From: Mesorhizobium xinjiangense
GTDB taxonomy: Bacteria > Pseudomonadota > Alphaproteobacteria > Rhizobiales > Rhizobiaceae
Length of the DNA: 64,000 bases
Assembly: GCF_009749525.1 (NCBI RefSeq)
Contig: NZ_WOAC01000006.1
Coordinates: 1-64,000 of the forward strand
Reading direction: 5' to 3'
Part shown: positions 35,766 through 43,747 of the stretch, piece after piece
How the letters are laid out: each line of letters starts with the position of its first letter
Position numbering within the stretch: position 1 is the stretch's first letter
Notes under the pieces: model-generated
The model's database searches: none
Seen by the model: the letters and a program-made list of their open reading frames with translations, nothing else
What the model was told of the DNA's origin: nothing
Program-made: the position numbers and the translations under genes

Positions 35766-36728
35766 ATGCGAATTCTGATTGCCGTCATCATCTTGAACCT
35801 CACCCTGGTCGCCACCGGCCACGCGGCCGACATTGAAGGCAGTGCCGATCATCCGTTGGTACCGCGTTACGAGGATTCCGAGATCGTCGCCTATGCGACG
35901 GAGGCGTTCACCGACTACCGTTTGCTGAACGCCAAGGCGGAGAATTACGGCGGCCTGGAGAAGAACCACGCTTCAACCATCGTGCTGGAAGGCAAGATGG
36001 CGCGCATCAGCTATCGCGCGCCCGCCGAGCGTTCGGTGCTGGAGGTGTTCCGCAACTATGAGAACGCGCTGGCGGAAGCGGGTTTCGAGACGATATTCGC
36101 CTGCGACCGGGAAGCATGCGGCGGGCGAAATTTCAACCATGTCCAGTGGTCCGGTGACCTTTACTCCCTGTTCGGGGACTACCACGCTGAGCAGCGCTAT
36201 CTTGCCGCCAGGCTGAAGCGCGCCGAGGGCGACGTCTATGTCGGGCTCTACGCAGTCGAGAACAAGGCCGGCGGCGGCCCTAACAAGGACCGCACCATGG
36301 TTCAGCTCGACGTGGTCGAGTTGCAGCCGATGGAAGAAAAGATGGTCTTGCTCGACGCCGGGGCGCTGGAAACGGGCCTGTCGAGCGAGGGCAAGATCGC
36401 CGTCTACGGCATCCTTTTCGATTTCGACAAGGCCGATATCCGACCCGACTCCAAGCCTCAGCTCGAAGAGATTGCCAGGCTGCTCAACGATCGGCCCGAC
36501 CTCGAGGTGCTGATCGTCGGCCACACCGACAACAAGGGCACGCTCGACTACAATCAGGCGCTGTCGGCCAGGCGCGCGCAAGCCGTTGTCGATGTGCTCG
36601 CCGGCAGCTACGGCATCGACGCCGCGCGGCTGATGCCTGTCGGTGCCGGCATGGCAGCGCCCGTCGCCACCAATCGCACCGAGGACGAGCGCGCCGCCAA
36701 TCGCAGGGTCGAGATCGTGGAGCGATAG
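35766..36728 (+). CDS. OmpA family outer-membrane protein (DUF4892-like plus OmpA)
   Basis: A 320-residue exported protein. The signal peptide MRILIAVIILNLTLVATGHA is cleaved near Ala20. A DUF4892-like domain occupies about residues 25-190. A C-terminal OmpA domain (about 205-318) contains YGILFDFDKADIRPDSKPQL, VLIVGHTDNKG, and RAQAVVDVLAG with NRRVEIVE, the peptidoglycan-binding motifs. It probably tethers the outer membrane or a periplasmic complex to peptidoglycan. It is divergent from the nitrile hydratase operon. Confidence 0.88.
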   Translation: MRILIAVIILNLTLVATGHAADIEGSADHPLVPRYEDSEIVAYATEAFTDYRLLNAKAENYGGLEKNHASTIVLEGKMARISYRAPAERSVLEVFRNYENALAEAGFETIFACDREACGGRNFNHVQWSGDLYSLFGDYHAEQRYLAARLKRAEGDVYVGLYAVENKAGGGPNKDRTMVQLDVVELQPMEEKMVLLDAGALETGLSSEGKIAVYGILFDFDKADIRPDSKPQLEEIARLLNDRPDLEVLIVGHTDNKGTLDYNQALSARRAQAVVDVLAGSYGIDAARLMPVGAGMAAPVATNRTEDERAANRRVEIVER

Positions 36729-36731
36729 CAA

Positions 36732-37328
36732 TCAGCGCAGCATAGGCCACAAAGTCGCCGCCAGCATCAGCCCCATGGCGATATTGAACCATTTGAGGCG
36801 GACGGGATCGGACAGGAACCCGCGCAACGCGGTGCCGAAACCGGCCCAGACGGACACGCTTGGAAAATTGACCAGGACGAAGGCCAAGGCCACCAGCAGG
36901 ACGGAAATGACCGGCGCGGCGGGGTTTGTGTAGATCGCCATCGCCGTCACCGCCATCACCCAGGCCTTCGGATTGACCCATTGGAAGGCGGCCGCCTCGA
37001 TAAATCGCATCGGGCGCGCATCCTCGCCCGCGGCCTTGCCGAGCGAGCGCGACATCGCGATGCGCCAGGCGAGATAGAGCAGATAGGTGCCTCCGGCGAG
37101 CTTCAGTCCCAGATGCAGGACGGGAAAGGCCTTGAGCAGCGCCCCAAGGCCGAGACCGACCGCGAGAAGCAGGATGCCGAAACCGCCGGCAATGCCGAGC
37201 ATATGAGGCACGGTGCGCCTGAAACCGAAATTCACGCCGGAGGCCAGAAGCATGAAATTGTTCGGCCCCGGCGTTACCGAGGAGACAAAGGCAAACACAA
37301 GCAATGCCACGAAGAGGTCGGGTGACAT
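36732..37328 (-). CDS. LysE/RhtB family translocator
   Basis: A 198-residue inner-membrane exporter with about six hydrophobic helices. The N-terminal signature is VTPGPNNFMLLASGVNFG (around residue 20). WRIAMSRSLG and FQWVNPKAWVMAVTAM follow as in RhtB-like amino-acid exporters. It ends 3 bp from the stop of the OmpA-family gene (convergent). Substrate is unknown; efflux of amino acids or homoserine lactones is typical of the family. Confidence 0.9.
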   Translation of the reverse strand: MSPDLFVALLVFAFVSSVTPGPNNFMLLASGVNFGFRRTVPHMLGIAGGFGILLLAVGLGLGALLKAFPVLHLGLKLAGGTYLLYLAWRIAMSRSLGKAAGEDARPMRFIEAAAFQWVNPKAWVMAVTAMAIYTNPAAPVISVLLVALAFVLVNFPSVSVWAGFGTALRGFLSDPVRLKWFNIAMGLMLAATLWPMLR

Positions 37329-37421
37329 GCGCGCACTCCGTGCTGAATGGTGTCGTGGCGAGAATTATGGGCTGCCGAATCCGGCGTCCACGGCAAACTT
37401 GTCACGGTGGCAATATCGCGC

Positions 37422-37763
37422 TCAGATGCGGTCGAGGCCGATCAGTGAACCGATAATGGCGCGCACATCCGCAAGGATGCCCTCGGGCGCCCGCTCGATG
37501 AAGCGGAAAACGCGTAAACTTCGGTGCACCGTTCTTGGTTGGTCGGCAAGCACCGCACCCCTCGTCGTCATACCGGACGGCAGAAGGACTTTGGTTGGCC
37601 ACGGCGTGCTGTTTCTCGTGATCGGACAGACGATCGAACGTGGATAAAGCGTATTGTATTCACGGTCCGTCACGACGATTGCCGGGCGCCGCCCTGCCTG
37701 CTCGGTTCCCAGCACTGGGTCGAAATCGACCCAGACGATATCACCGGCCTCCAAGGAGGTCAT
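37422..37763 (-). CDS. mazF: MazF/PemK family toxin (endoribonuclease)
   Basis: A 113-residue toxin of the MazF/PemK fold, an mRNA interferase. The N-terminal motif AGDIVWVDFDPVLGTEQAGRRP is at residues 6-27, followed by AIVVTDREYN, CPITRN and the conserved helix near LADVRAIIGSLIGL. The start overlaps the antitoxin 3' end by 23 bp, the usual antitoxin-first layout. Located downstream of the ilvIH genes on the same strand. Confidence 0.9.
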   Translation of the reverse strand: MTSLEAGDIVWVDFDPVLGTEQAGRRPAIVVTDREYNTLYPRSIVCPITRNSTPWPTKVLLPSGMTTRGAVLADQPRTVHRSLRVFRFIERAPEGILADVRAIIGSLIGLDRI

Positions 37764-38049
37764 CGAGCGTTATCTCGCCTCGGGAAAATTCGTCGTCGAT
37801 GATCTCCTCGCCACGGTCGGGGCCCCACTCCACCGTTTCCGGCGCATTCTCCGGACCAAGACGCTTGGTTTCCGAAATGATCCATTCCAACGTGATCTTC
37901 TTCGGCCGCTTGGGCTCGATCACGCCCTTGCCGTCCTTGACGGTCAGTTCGACGGCCTGGCCCGGCTTCAGCCCAAGCTCGTCCAGCACCGCCTTGGGCA
38001 GACGAAGGGCGGCACTGTTGCCCCATTTGGCAATACGCAATTCGGACAT
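37741..38049 (-). CDS. mazE: MazE/AbrB-type antitoxin
   Basis: A 102-residue antitoxin. The N-terminal SpoVT/AbrB swapped-hairpin DNA-binding domain reads LRIAKWGNSAALRLPKAVLD. The acidic C-terminal part (EIIDDEFSRGEITLDDLLGG) would occupy the toxin active site. It has an AGGAGG-type ribosome-binding site just upstream. A promoter with paired ATGTAT repeats at its -10 (38071-38113) is the likely autoregulated site. Confidence 0.9.
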   Translation of the reverse strand: MSELRIAKWGNSAALRLPKAVLDELGLKPGQAVELTVKDGKGVIEPKRPKKITLEWIISETKRLGPENAPETVEWGPDRGEEIIDDEFSRGEITLDDLLGGR

Positions 38050-38070
38050 TGCCGGCCTCCTGCATCGTGG

Positions 38071-38113
38071 ATGTATCGCCCATGTATATACGCGATGACA
38101 CGCGGGCCCGCAA
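38071..38113 (-). promoter_or_regulatory. Promoter and probable operator of mazEF
   Basis: On the minus strand: TTGCGG (38113-38108), 17-bp spacer, TATATA (38090-38085). Direct repeats ATGTAT at 38071-38076 and 38082-38087 (plus-strand reading) overlap or flank the -10 and are suitable as MazE/MazF sites. Confidence 0.55.
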
Positions 38114-38115
38114 TG

Positions 38116-38688
38116 TCACATGCCTTCCGGCCCCCTGTTCATCGCCGCCACGCCGGTGCGGCAAACTTCGACCAGGCCGAGCGGCTTCATGATGGAAATG
38201 AACTGCTCGACCTTCGACACCCGACCCGTGATCTCGAAGATGAAATGTTCCGTATTGGCGTCGATCACCTGGGCGCGGAAGGCGTCGGCAAGCCGGAGCG
38301 CCTCGACGCGGTTGTCGCCCGCCCCAGCCACCTTGACCATCGCCAGTTCGCGCTCCAGCGGCCGCTCCTGCCCGCGCTCATGCGCCACCACGCTCAGATC
38401 GACCACCCGGTGCACCGGCACGATGCGCTCGAGCTGATGCTTGATCTGTTCCAGCACATGCGGCGTGCCGCGCGTCACGATGGTGATGCGCGAGCGATGA
38501 CGCTCGTGCTCGGTTTCGGAGACCGTGAGACTGTCGATGTTGTAGCCGCGGCCCGAAAACAGGCCGATGACGCGGGCGAGAACGCCCGGTTCGTTGTCGA
38601 CCAGCACCGAAAGCGTGTGCGTCTCTGGGAGCTCGGTTTCCCTGGCGATGAAATAGGCCGAGCCGGTGGGTTGGAGCTGTGCGTTCAT
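38116..38688 (-). CDS. ilvH: Acetolactate synthase small (regulatory) subunit
   Basis: A 190-residue regulatory subunit. The N-terminal ACT domain contains HTLSVLVDNEPGVLARVIGLFSGRGYNIDSL (residues 19-49), the valine-binding region. The C-terminal domain includes MVKVAG and VSKVEQFISIMKPLGLVEV. It confers feedback inhibition by valine on the large subunit encoded 73 bp upstream. Length and motifs are standard. Confidence 0.95.
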   Translation of the reverse strand: MNAQLQPTGSAYFIARETELPETHTLSVLVDNEPGVLARVIGLFSGRGYNIDSLTVSETEHERHRSRITIVTRGTPHVLEQIKHQLERIVPVHRVVDLSVVAHERGQERPLERELAMVKVAGAGDNRVEALRLADAFRAQVIDANTEHFIFEITGRVSKVEQFISIMKPLGLVEVCRTGVAAMNRGPEGM

Positions 38689-38761
38689 ATGTGAATTCCG
38701 ATCTTGATTTCTGACGATATCCTATTGGCCGTAATTGGCCTTTTGCCCAACCGGAGCATCG

Positions 38762-40549
38762 TCACACCAGTTCCCTGCCCTTGGCATCGATGGCATTGGC
38801 CACCGCCTCGTCCGACGCCTCGTCCGGCAACAGCATCTCGTTATGTGCCTTGCCAGACGGGATCATTGGGAAGCAGTTGGCGAGATTGGCCACCCGGCAG
38901 TCGAAGATCACCGGCTTGTCGACCTCGATCATCTCTCTGATGGCGTCGTCCAGGTTGCCCGGCTTGTCGCAGCGTATGCCATGCCCGCCATAGGCCTCGG
39001 CCAGCTTGACGAAATCGGGCAGCGCCTCGGTGTAGGAATGCGACAGCCGGTTGCCGTGCAGAAGCTGCTGCCACTGGCGGACCATGCCCATATACTGGTT
39101 GTTGAGGATGAAGATCTTGATCGGCGCATTGTGCTGCACAGCCGCGCTCATCTCCTGCATCGTCATCAGCACCGAGGCGTCGCCGGCAATGTCGACGACG
39201 AGGCTCTCGGGATGGGCGATCTGCACGCCGAGCGCCGCCGGCAGGCCATAGCCCATCGTGCCCAGCCCACCGCTCGTCATCCAGTGGTTGGGCTTTTCGA
39301 ACCCGAAATGCTGGGCCGCCCACATCTGATGCTGGCCGACCTCGGTGGTGATGTAGGTGTCACGATCCCTGGTCAGCTCATAGAGCCGCTGAATGGCGTA
39401 TTGCGGCATGATGACGTCGTCATTTGCCATGAACGCCAGGGAATCGCGTGCCTTCCATTGCCCGATCTGGTCCCACCACGGCCGCAAGGCCCGCCTGTCC
39501 GGCGCGGCGGCGGCCCGCCACAAACGGACCATGTCTTCCAGAACCCTGCCGACATCGCCGATGATCGGCACGTCGACACGCACATTCTTGTTGATGGATG
39601 ACGGGTCGATATCGATATGGATCTTGCGCGAATGGGGCGAAAACGCGTCGAGCCGGCCGGTGATGCGATCGTCGAACCTGGCCCCGATGCAGACCATGAC
39701 ATCGCAGTCATGCATGGCCATGTTGGCCTCGAAGGTGCCGTGCATGCCCAGCATGCCCATCCAGTTCTTGCCCGATGCCGGATAGGCGCCGAGCCCCATC
39801 AGCGTCGAGGTTATCGGAAAATCTGTCAGTTCCACGAGCTCGCGCAGGAGATGGCAGGCCTCCGTCCCGGAATTGACCACCCCGCCGCCGGAATAGATGA
39901 TCGGCTTCTTCGCCTGCACCATGAGCGCGACGGCCGCCTTGATCGCCTCCATGTCGCCCTGGACGCGCGGATTGTAGGAGGTGCGCGGCGCCGTCTGGGG
40001 CGGCGTGTAGGTGCCCTTGGCGAACTGGATGTCCTTGGGAATGTCGACGACGACGGGACCGGGCCGGCCGGTCGTGGCGACGTGGAAGGCTTCGTGCAGG
40101 ATGCCCGCGAGCTTGTCGACATCCTTGACCAGCCAGTTGTGCTTGGTGCACGGGCGCGTGATGCCGACGGTGTCGCATTCCTGGAAAGCATCGGATCCGA
40201 TGAGCGTCGTGGGAACCTGGCCGGTGAGGCAGACGAGCGGAATGGAGTCCATCAGCGCGTCCTGCAGCGCGGTCACCGCATTCGTCGCGCCCGGCCCTGA
40301 TGTCACCAGCATGACGCCCGCCTTGCCGGTCGAACGCGCATAGCCCTCGGCGGCATGGCCTGCGCCCTGCTCATGGCGCACCAGAATGTGCCGGACATCC
40401 TCCTGCTGGAAGATTTCGTCATAGATCGGAAGGACCGCTCCGCCCGGATAGCCGAACAAGTGCTCGACGCCGTTGTCCTTCAGCGCCTGCACCACCATCT
40501 CGGCGCCCGTCATTTCGCGCCTGCCGGTTTCCTGATATCCATCGCCCAT
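38762..40549 (-). CDS. ilvI: Acetolactate synthase large (catalytic) subunit
   Basis: A 595-residue thiamine-diphosphate enzyme joining pyruvate with pyruvate or 2-oxobutyrate. HLFGYPGGAVLPIYDEIFQ and the catalytic Glu in LVRHEQGAGHAAEGYARSTG lie at the N-terminus. The central FAD region follows. The ThDP motif GDASVLMTMQEMSAAVQHNAPIKIFILNN (residues 468-496) closes the active site. ATG 40549 fits the rhizobial N-terminus; ATG 40513 (MTGAEMVVQAL) is an alternative start. The upstream leader with attenuator at 40606-40753 indicates control by branched-chain amino acid supply. Confidence 0.96.
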   Translation of the reverse strand: MGDGYQETGRREMTGAEMVVQALKDNGVEHLFGYPGGAVLPIYDEIFQQEDVRHILVRHEQGAGHAAEGYARSTGKAGVMLVTSGPGATNAVTALQDALMDSIPLVCLTGQVPTTLIGSDAFQECDTVGITRPCTKHNWLVKDVDKLAGILHEAFHVATTGRPGPVVVDIPKDIQFAKGTYTPPQTAPRTSYNPRVQGDMEAIKAAVALMVQAKKPIIYSGGGVVNSGTEACHLLRELVELTDFPITSTLMGLGAYPASGKNWMGMLGMHGTFEANMAMHDCDVMVCIGARFDDRITGRLDAFSPHSRKIHIDIDPSSINKNVRVDVPIIGDVGRVLEDMVRLWRAAAAPDRRALRPWWDQIGQWKARDSLAFMANDDVIMPQYAIQRLYELTRDRDTYITTEVGQHQMWAAQHFGFEKPNHWMTSGGLGTMGYGLPAALGVQIAHPESLVVDIAGDASVLMTMQEMSAAVQHNAPIKIFILNNQYMGMVRQWQQLLHGNRLSHSYTEALPDFVKLAEAYGGHGIRCDKPGNLDDAIREMIEVDKPVIFDCRVANLANCFPMIPSGKAHNEMLLPDEASDEAVANAIDAKGRELV

Positions 40550-40605
40550 CGGTCTCGTCCCGTTTCTTCCGCTTCGCCTAGCTGCTGATGTCTGTAGAGT
40601 GGCCA

Positions 40606-40630
40606 ATAAAAAAGGCCCCCGAAGGAGCCT
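40606..40630 (-). terminator. Attenuator terminator of the ilvIH leader
   Basis: On the minus strand, AGGCTCC pairs with GGGGCCT around a TTCG loop (one G-T pair), followed by a run of T reading TTTTTTATT. It lies between the leader peptide and the ilvI start. Just upstream, GCGCATGGG (within the leader frame) is perfectly complementary to CCCATGCGC (40640 region), giving a competing hairpin. Confidence 0.85.
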
Positions 40631-40662
40631 ATGTTCGCGCATGGGATGCTGTCGCCCGGCGG

Positions 40663-40716
40663 TTACACCGCCTTGCCCATGCGCGTTCCTACTACGAGAA
40701 TGATCGTCGTGTTCAT
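40663..40716 (-). CDS. ilvIH leader peptide
   Basis: A 17-residue open frame, MNTTIILVVGTRMGKAV, with a run of Ile-Ile-Leu-Val-Val codons. This is the classic composition of a branched-chain amino acid attenuation leader. The promoter -10 ends only 8 bp before its ATG, so the mRNA is leaderless or has two to three untranslated bases. Ribosome stalling in the control codons would leave the downstream hairpins in the antiterminated form. Confidence 0.85.
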   Translation of the reverse strand: MNTTIILVVGTRMGKAV

Positions 40717-40724
40717 GGCGGGGG

Positions 40725-40753
40725 ACATTATGTGCGCATTCGACCGCCGTCAA
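40725..40753 (-). promoter_or_regulatory. ilvIH promoter
   Basis: On the minus strand: TTGACG (40753-40748), 17-bp spacer, TAATGT (40730-40725). Predicted transcription start is about 40718-40719, immediately before the leader ATG at 40716. Good match to sigma-70 type consensus. Confidence 0.75.
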
Positions 40754-40897
40754 TGGCCAATCGACGCGATTTGGGCGCAGCCTTGCCCTTTACGACCGGT
40801 TGCATGTTAACGCCGCCTCAACCACGACTTCTCACTTCGTCTTAACGCGCCCGCGCTTAGTCTGCCCGATGCAATTGTGAATCCGGGGGCGGAACCG

Positions 40898-42733
40898 ATG
40901 TATGTCGAAGATGGTGTGGCTGCGGGAGAAGCCGTCAGCCAGGAACGCCGCAGCAAGCGCCAACCCGATGCCCGCATGCTCGGTCGTGTCGTCGAATGCG
41001 ACGGCGCGGCCGCGGTCGTCGCATCCTATGCCGAGCAGTCGGATACCGCGCCGACCGAGCATTGGTGCGTTGGCCGGCTCGTCTCGATCTCGACCGGACA
41101 GACGCGCATGGTCGGCCTTGTCTCCCAGATCGAGATGCCGAACGTGCATTGGGACGAACAGGACCGCAACCCGATCAAGGTTCATCTGGAACTCATCGGC
41201 GAGGTGCGCGACGACGAGCACACCAGGGCCCCGTATTTCGACCGCGGCATTACGGTCTATCCGCATATCGGCGCCGTCGCCCACCGCATCCGTGCGCGCG
41301 ATCTCGCCGCCGTCTACCATCAGGAAGGCAAACGCACCGTGCCCATCGGCACCCTGTCGCAGGATGCCTCCATTCCGGCGCGCATCTCCGTCGATGCCAT
41401 GCTCCACCGGCATTTCGCCATCGTCGGGACCACCGGCGTCGGCAAGTCCACGGCCGTCTCGCTGCTGCTGCACAAGGCGGTCGAGGAGCGCCCCGACCTG
41501 CGCGTCCTCATTCTCGATCCGCACAACGAGTTCGCCAGCGCCTTCAACGGGCTCGCCCAGAAGATGGACCTATCAGGTCTGGAACTGCCGTTCTGGCTGT
41601 TCACCCTCGACGAACTGGCCGAGGTTCTCTTTCGCGGCCGCGACAATGTCGTCGACGAACTCGACATCCTGCGTGACCTCATCCCGGTGGCCAAGGTCAA
41701 TTATCGCACGCCGAGCGGCGCGGCGCGTTTGCGCCGTTCCAGCGACATGGGCGCGGTGACGGCGGACACGCCCGTCCCCTACCGCGTCGCCGATCTCATT
41801 CGCCTTATCGACGAGCGCATGGGAATGCTCGACGCCAAGTCGGAACGTCCCGCCCTCAAGACGTTGCGCGCGCGGCTGGACAGCGTCATCAACGATCCGT
41901 CCTATCGCTTCATGTTCGGCCCGCACGTCACCGAGGAAACCATCCACCAGGCACTCGGCCGCATTTTCCGCGTGCCGCACGAAGGCAGGCCCGTTCTGTG
42001 CTTCCAGATGGCCGGCATGCCCTCGGAGGTCGTCAACTCGGTCTGTTCGGTTCTGGCGCGCCTCGCCTTCGACATCGCCCAGGCGAGCGAGGGAAAGCTG
42101 AAGCTCTTGATCCTGTGCGAGGAAGCACACCGCTACATGCCGTCCGACCACCGTCTCGGTTTCGCACCGACGCGCCACGCCCTGGCGCGCATTGCCAAGG
42201 AGGGGCGCAAATATGGCTGCTTCCTCGGTGTCGTGACCCAGCGGCCGGGCGAGCTGGATCCGACGATCCTGTCGCAATGCTCGACGGTGTTTGCCATGCG
42301 CCTGGCCAATGACCGCGACCACGACATCATCCGCTCGGCGATCGCCGACTCCTCGGCATCGGTCCTGGCGTTCCTGTCGTCGATGGGACAGCGCGAGACG
42401 ATCGCCTTCGGCGAGGCCGTGGCGACCCCGATGCGGTTGAAGTTCGAGCAGCTCGGCCAGGACATGATTCCCGGCCTCGACATTCGCGACGAACTCGGCA
42501 AGGCCGAGCCCAATGGCGAGATCGACCTTGCCGCCCTCATCGGCCGCATCCGGCATATGAAGGCGCCGGGACCGGCCGAGAACGACGAGGATCCGGCCTT
42601 TTTCGGCGAACAGAATTCGATCCTGAAACGCTCGCCGTCAGGGATCGGCGCGATGCAGAAAGCAACCTACGAACTGCCCCAGCATCTCAACCGACGCACC
42701 GGCGACCCGCTCTACAGGCCGGTCGGCGAATAA
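40898..42733 (+). CDS. HerA-like ATPase (DUF87 domain)
   Basis: A 611-residue HerA/FtsK-superfamily ATPase. An N-terminal HAS-barrel-like domain precedes the P-loop AIVGTTGVGKSTAVSLL near residue 175. VLILDPHNEF follows. Walker B KLLILCEEAHRYMP is near residue 405, and the C-terminus has GVVTQRPGELDPTILSQCS with the arginine region. HerA normally works with the nuclease NurA in DNA end resection; no nurA is next to it here. ATG 40898 has GGGGGCGGA as ribosome-binding site; GTG 40877 would add seven residues. Role is likely DNA processing or translocation. Confidence 0.85.
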   Translation: MYVEDGVAAGEAVSQERRSKRQPDARMLGRVVECDGAAAVVASYAEQSDTAPTEHWCVGRLVSISTGQTRMVGLVSQIEMPNVHWDEQDRNPIKVHLELIGEVRDDEHTRAPYFDRGITVYPHIGAVAHRIRARDLAAVYHQEGKRTVPIGTLSQDASIPARISVDAMLHRHFAIVGTTGVGKSTAVSLLLHKAVEERPDLRVLILDPHNEFASAFNGLAQKMDLSGLELPFWLFTLDELAEVLFRGRDNVVDELDILRDLIPVAKVNYRTPSGAARLRRSSDMGAVTADTPVPYRVADLIRLIDERMGMLDAKSERPALKTLRARLDSVINDPSYRFMFGPHVTEETIHQALGRIFRVPHEGRPVLCFQMAGMPSEVVNSVCSVLARLAFDIAQASEGKLKLLILCEEAHRYMPSDHRLGFAPTRHALARIAKEGRKYGCFLGVVTQRPGELDPTILSQCSTVFAMRLANDRDHDIIRSAIADSSASVLAFLSSMGQRETIAFGEAVATPMRLKFEQLGQDMIPGLDIRDELGKAEPNGEIDLAALIGRIRHMKAPGPAENDEDPAFFGEQNSILKRSPSGIGAMQKATYELPQHLNRRTGDPLYRPVGE

Positions 42734-42867
42734 GCCGAAACGCCCGACTTCGGGACGCGCCTTTTCTGATCTTCAGTTGCAATTTCACGGCGCGCGTCAT
42801 CAGCCAGGTTCCGCCGCTGCACATGGTCGCCCCTCGCAACTCAACACGAGCGGACACATCCTGCACG

Positions 42868-43656
42868 TCAAGCGCAGACCCGGTTCCGGCCCATGCTTTT
42901 AGCCTGATAGAGCATCCTGTCGGCGCGGCGATAGAAGTCCTCGGCCGTCTCGCGGCCATCCCACACCGCCAAGCCGACGCTCGTCGTCACGCGCAGCCGG
43001 ACATTGCCTGAGACGACCGACAGCGAGGAGATCGCCTTGCGGATGCGTTCGGCGAATTTACCCAGACGGTCGCTGTCCATGTTGGGCACGACGATGGCGA
43101 ACTCCTCTCCGCCGAGGCGCGCGGCCACGTCGTGATAGCGCGTGAAATCGTGCACGCAATTGGCCACGGCGCGCAACACTTCGTCGCCGACATCGTGGCC
43201 GTGGGTATCGTTGACCTGCTTGAAATGATCGAGATCGAGGATGACCAGGCCGACCGGCTTTTGAATACGCCGGAACTCGGAGAGATATTCGCGCAGCGCG
43301 TCATCGAAGAAGCGGCGGTTCTGCATGCCCGTCAGCCCGTCGGTGAGCGCCGCATGTTCGAGCGTTTCGGACCGTGCGCTGAGCGAAGCGGTCATGGCTC
43401 TCAGCTTGCCTTCTTCCTTCACCTGGGTCCGGATCTGGGGATAGATGAAGAACATGCCGAAAAACAGCGATGTAACCTGCAGAACCACTGCACCGAACAG
43501 CAATTGCGTCAGACGGTAGCCACCGCTGCCGTAGGACGCAACGAAACCTTCTCCTCCCGCGCCCACCAGGCTGTAGGCAACAGCGGAAATCGCCCCCGAC
43601 GCCAGGATCAGGGCGATGAACACGAAGAACGCCGTTTCCGATTTGTGGAAGCGCAT
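42868..43656 (-). CDS. Diguanylate cyclase, membrane-bound GGDEF protein
   Basis: A 262-residue protein with two N-terminal membrane helices (about residues 10-32 and 46-70), a short coiled linker and a GGDEF domain. The active site reads RLGGEEFAIVVP. An inhibitory I-site, RYHD, sits exactly five residues before GGEEF. DLDHFKQVNDTHGHDVGDEVL is intact, so it should make cyclic-di-GMP and be product-inhibited. ATG 43656 is preferred (AAGG upstream) over GTG 43668. It could supply c-di-GMP to the PilZ protein at 27947, though they are not linked genetically. Confidence 0.9.
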   Translation of the reverse strand: MRFHKSETAFFVFIALILASGAISAVAYSLVGAGGEGFVASYGSGGYRLTQLLFGAVVLQVTSLFFGMFFIYPQIRTQVKEEGKLRAMTASLSARSETLEHAALTDGLTGMQNRRFFDDALREYLSEFRRIQKPVGLVILDLDHFKQVNDTHGHDVGDEVLRAVANCVHDFTRYHDVAARLGGEEFAIVVPNMDSDRLGKFAERIRKAISSLSVVSGNVRLRVTTSVGLAVWDGRETAEDFYRRADRMLYQAKSMGRNRVCA

Positions 43657-43747
43657 AAGACCTTGCACCAGATTGTCGGGCGCAACCTCTCACCGAGGCC
43701 TTTCAGGGGTATTAACATGCGCCACAAGCGGGCGCGTGGGCGCTCTT

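Noticed and set aside
40832-41524. Minus-strand open frame overlapping the HerA-like gene
   Set aside because: A shadow of the HerA-like coding frame; it also conflicts with the ilvIH promoter and leader region.
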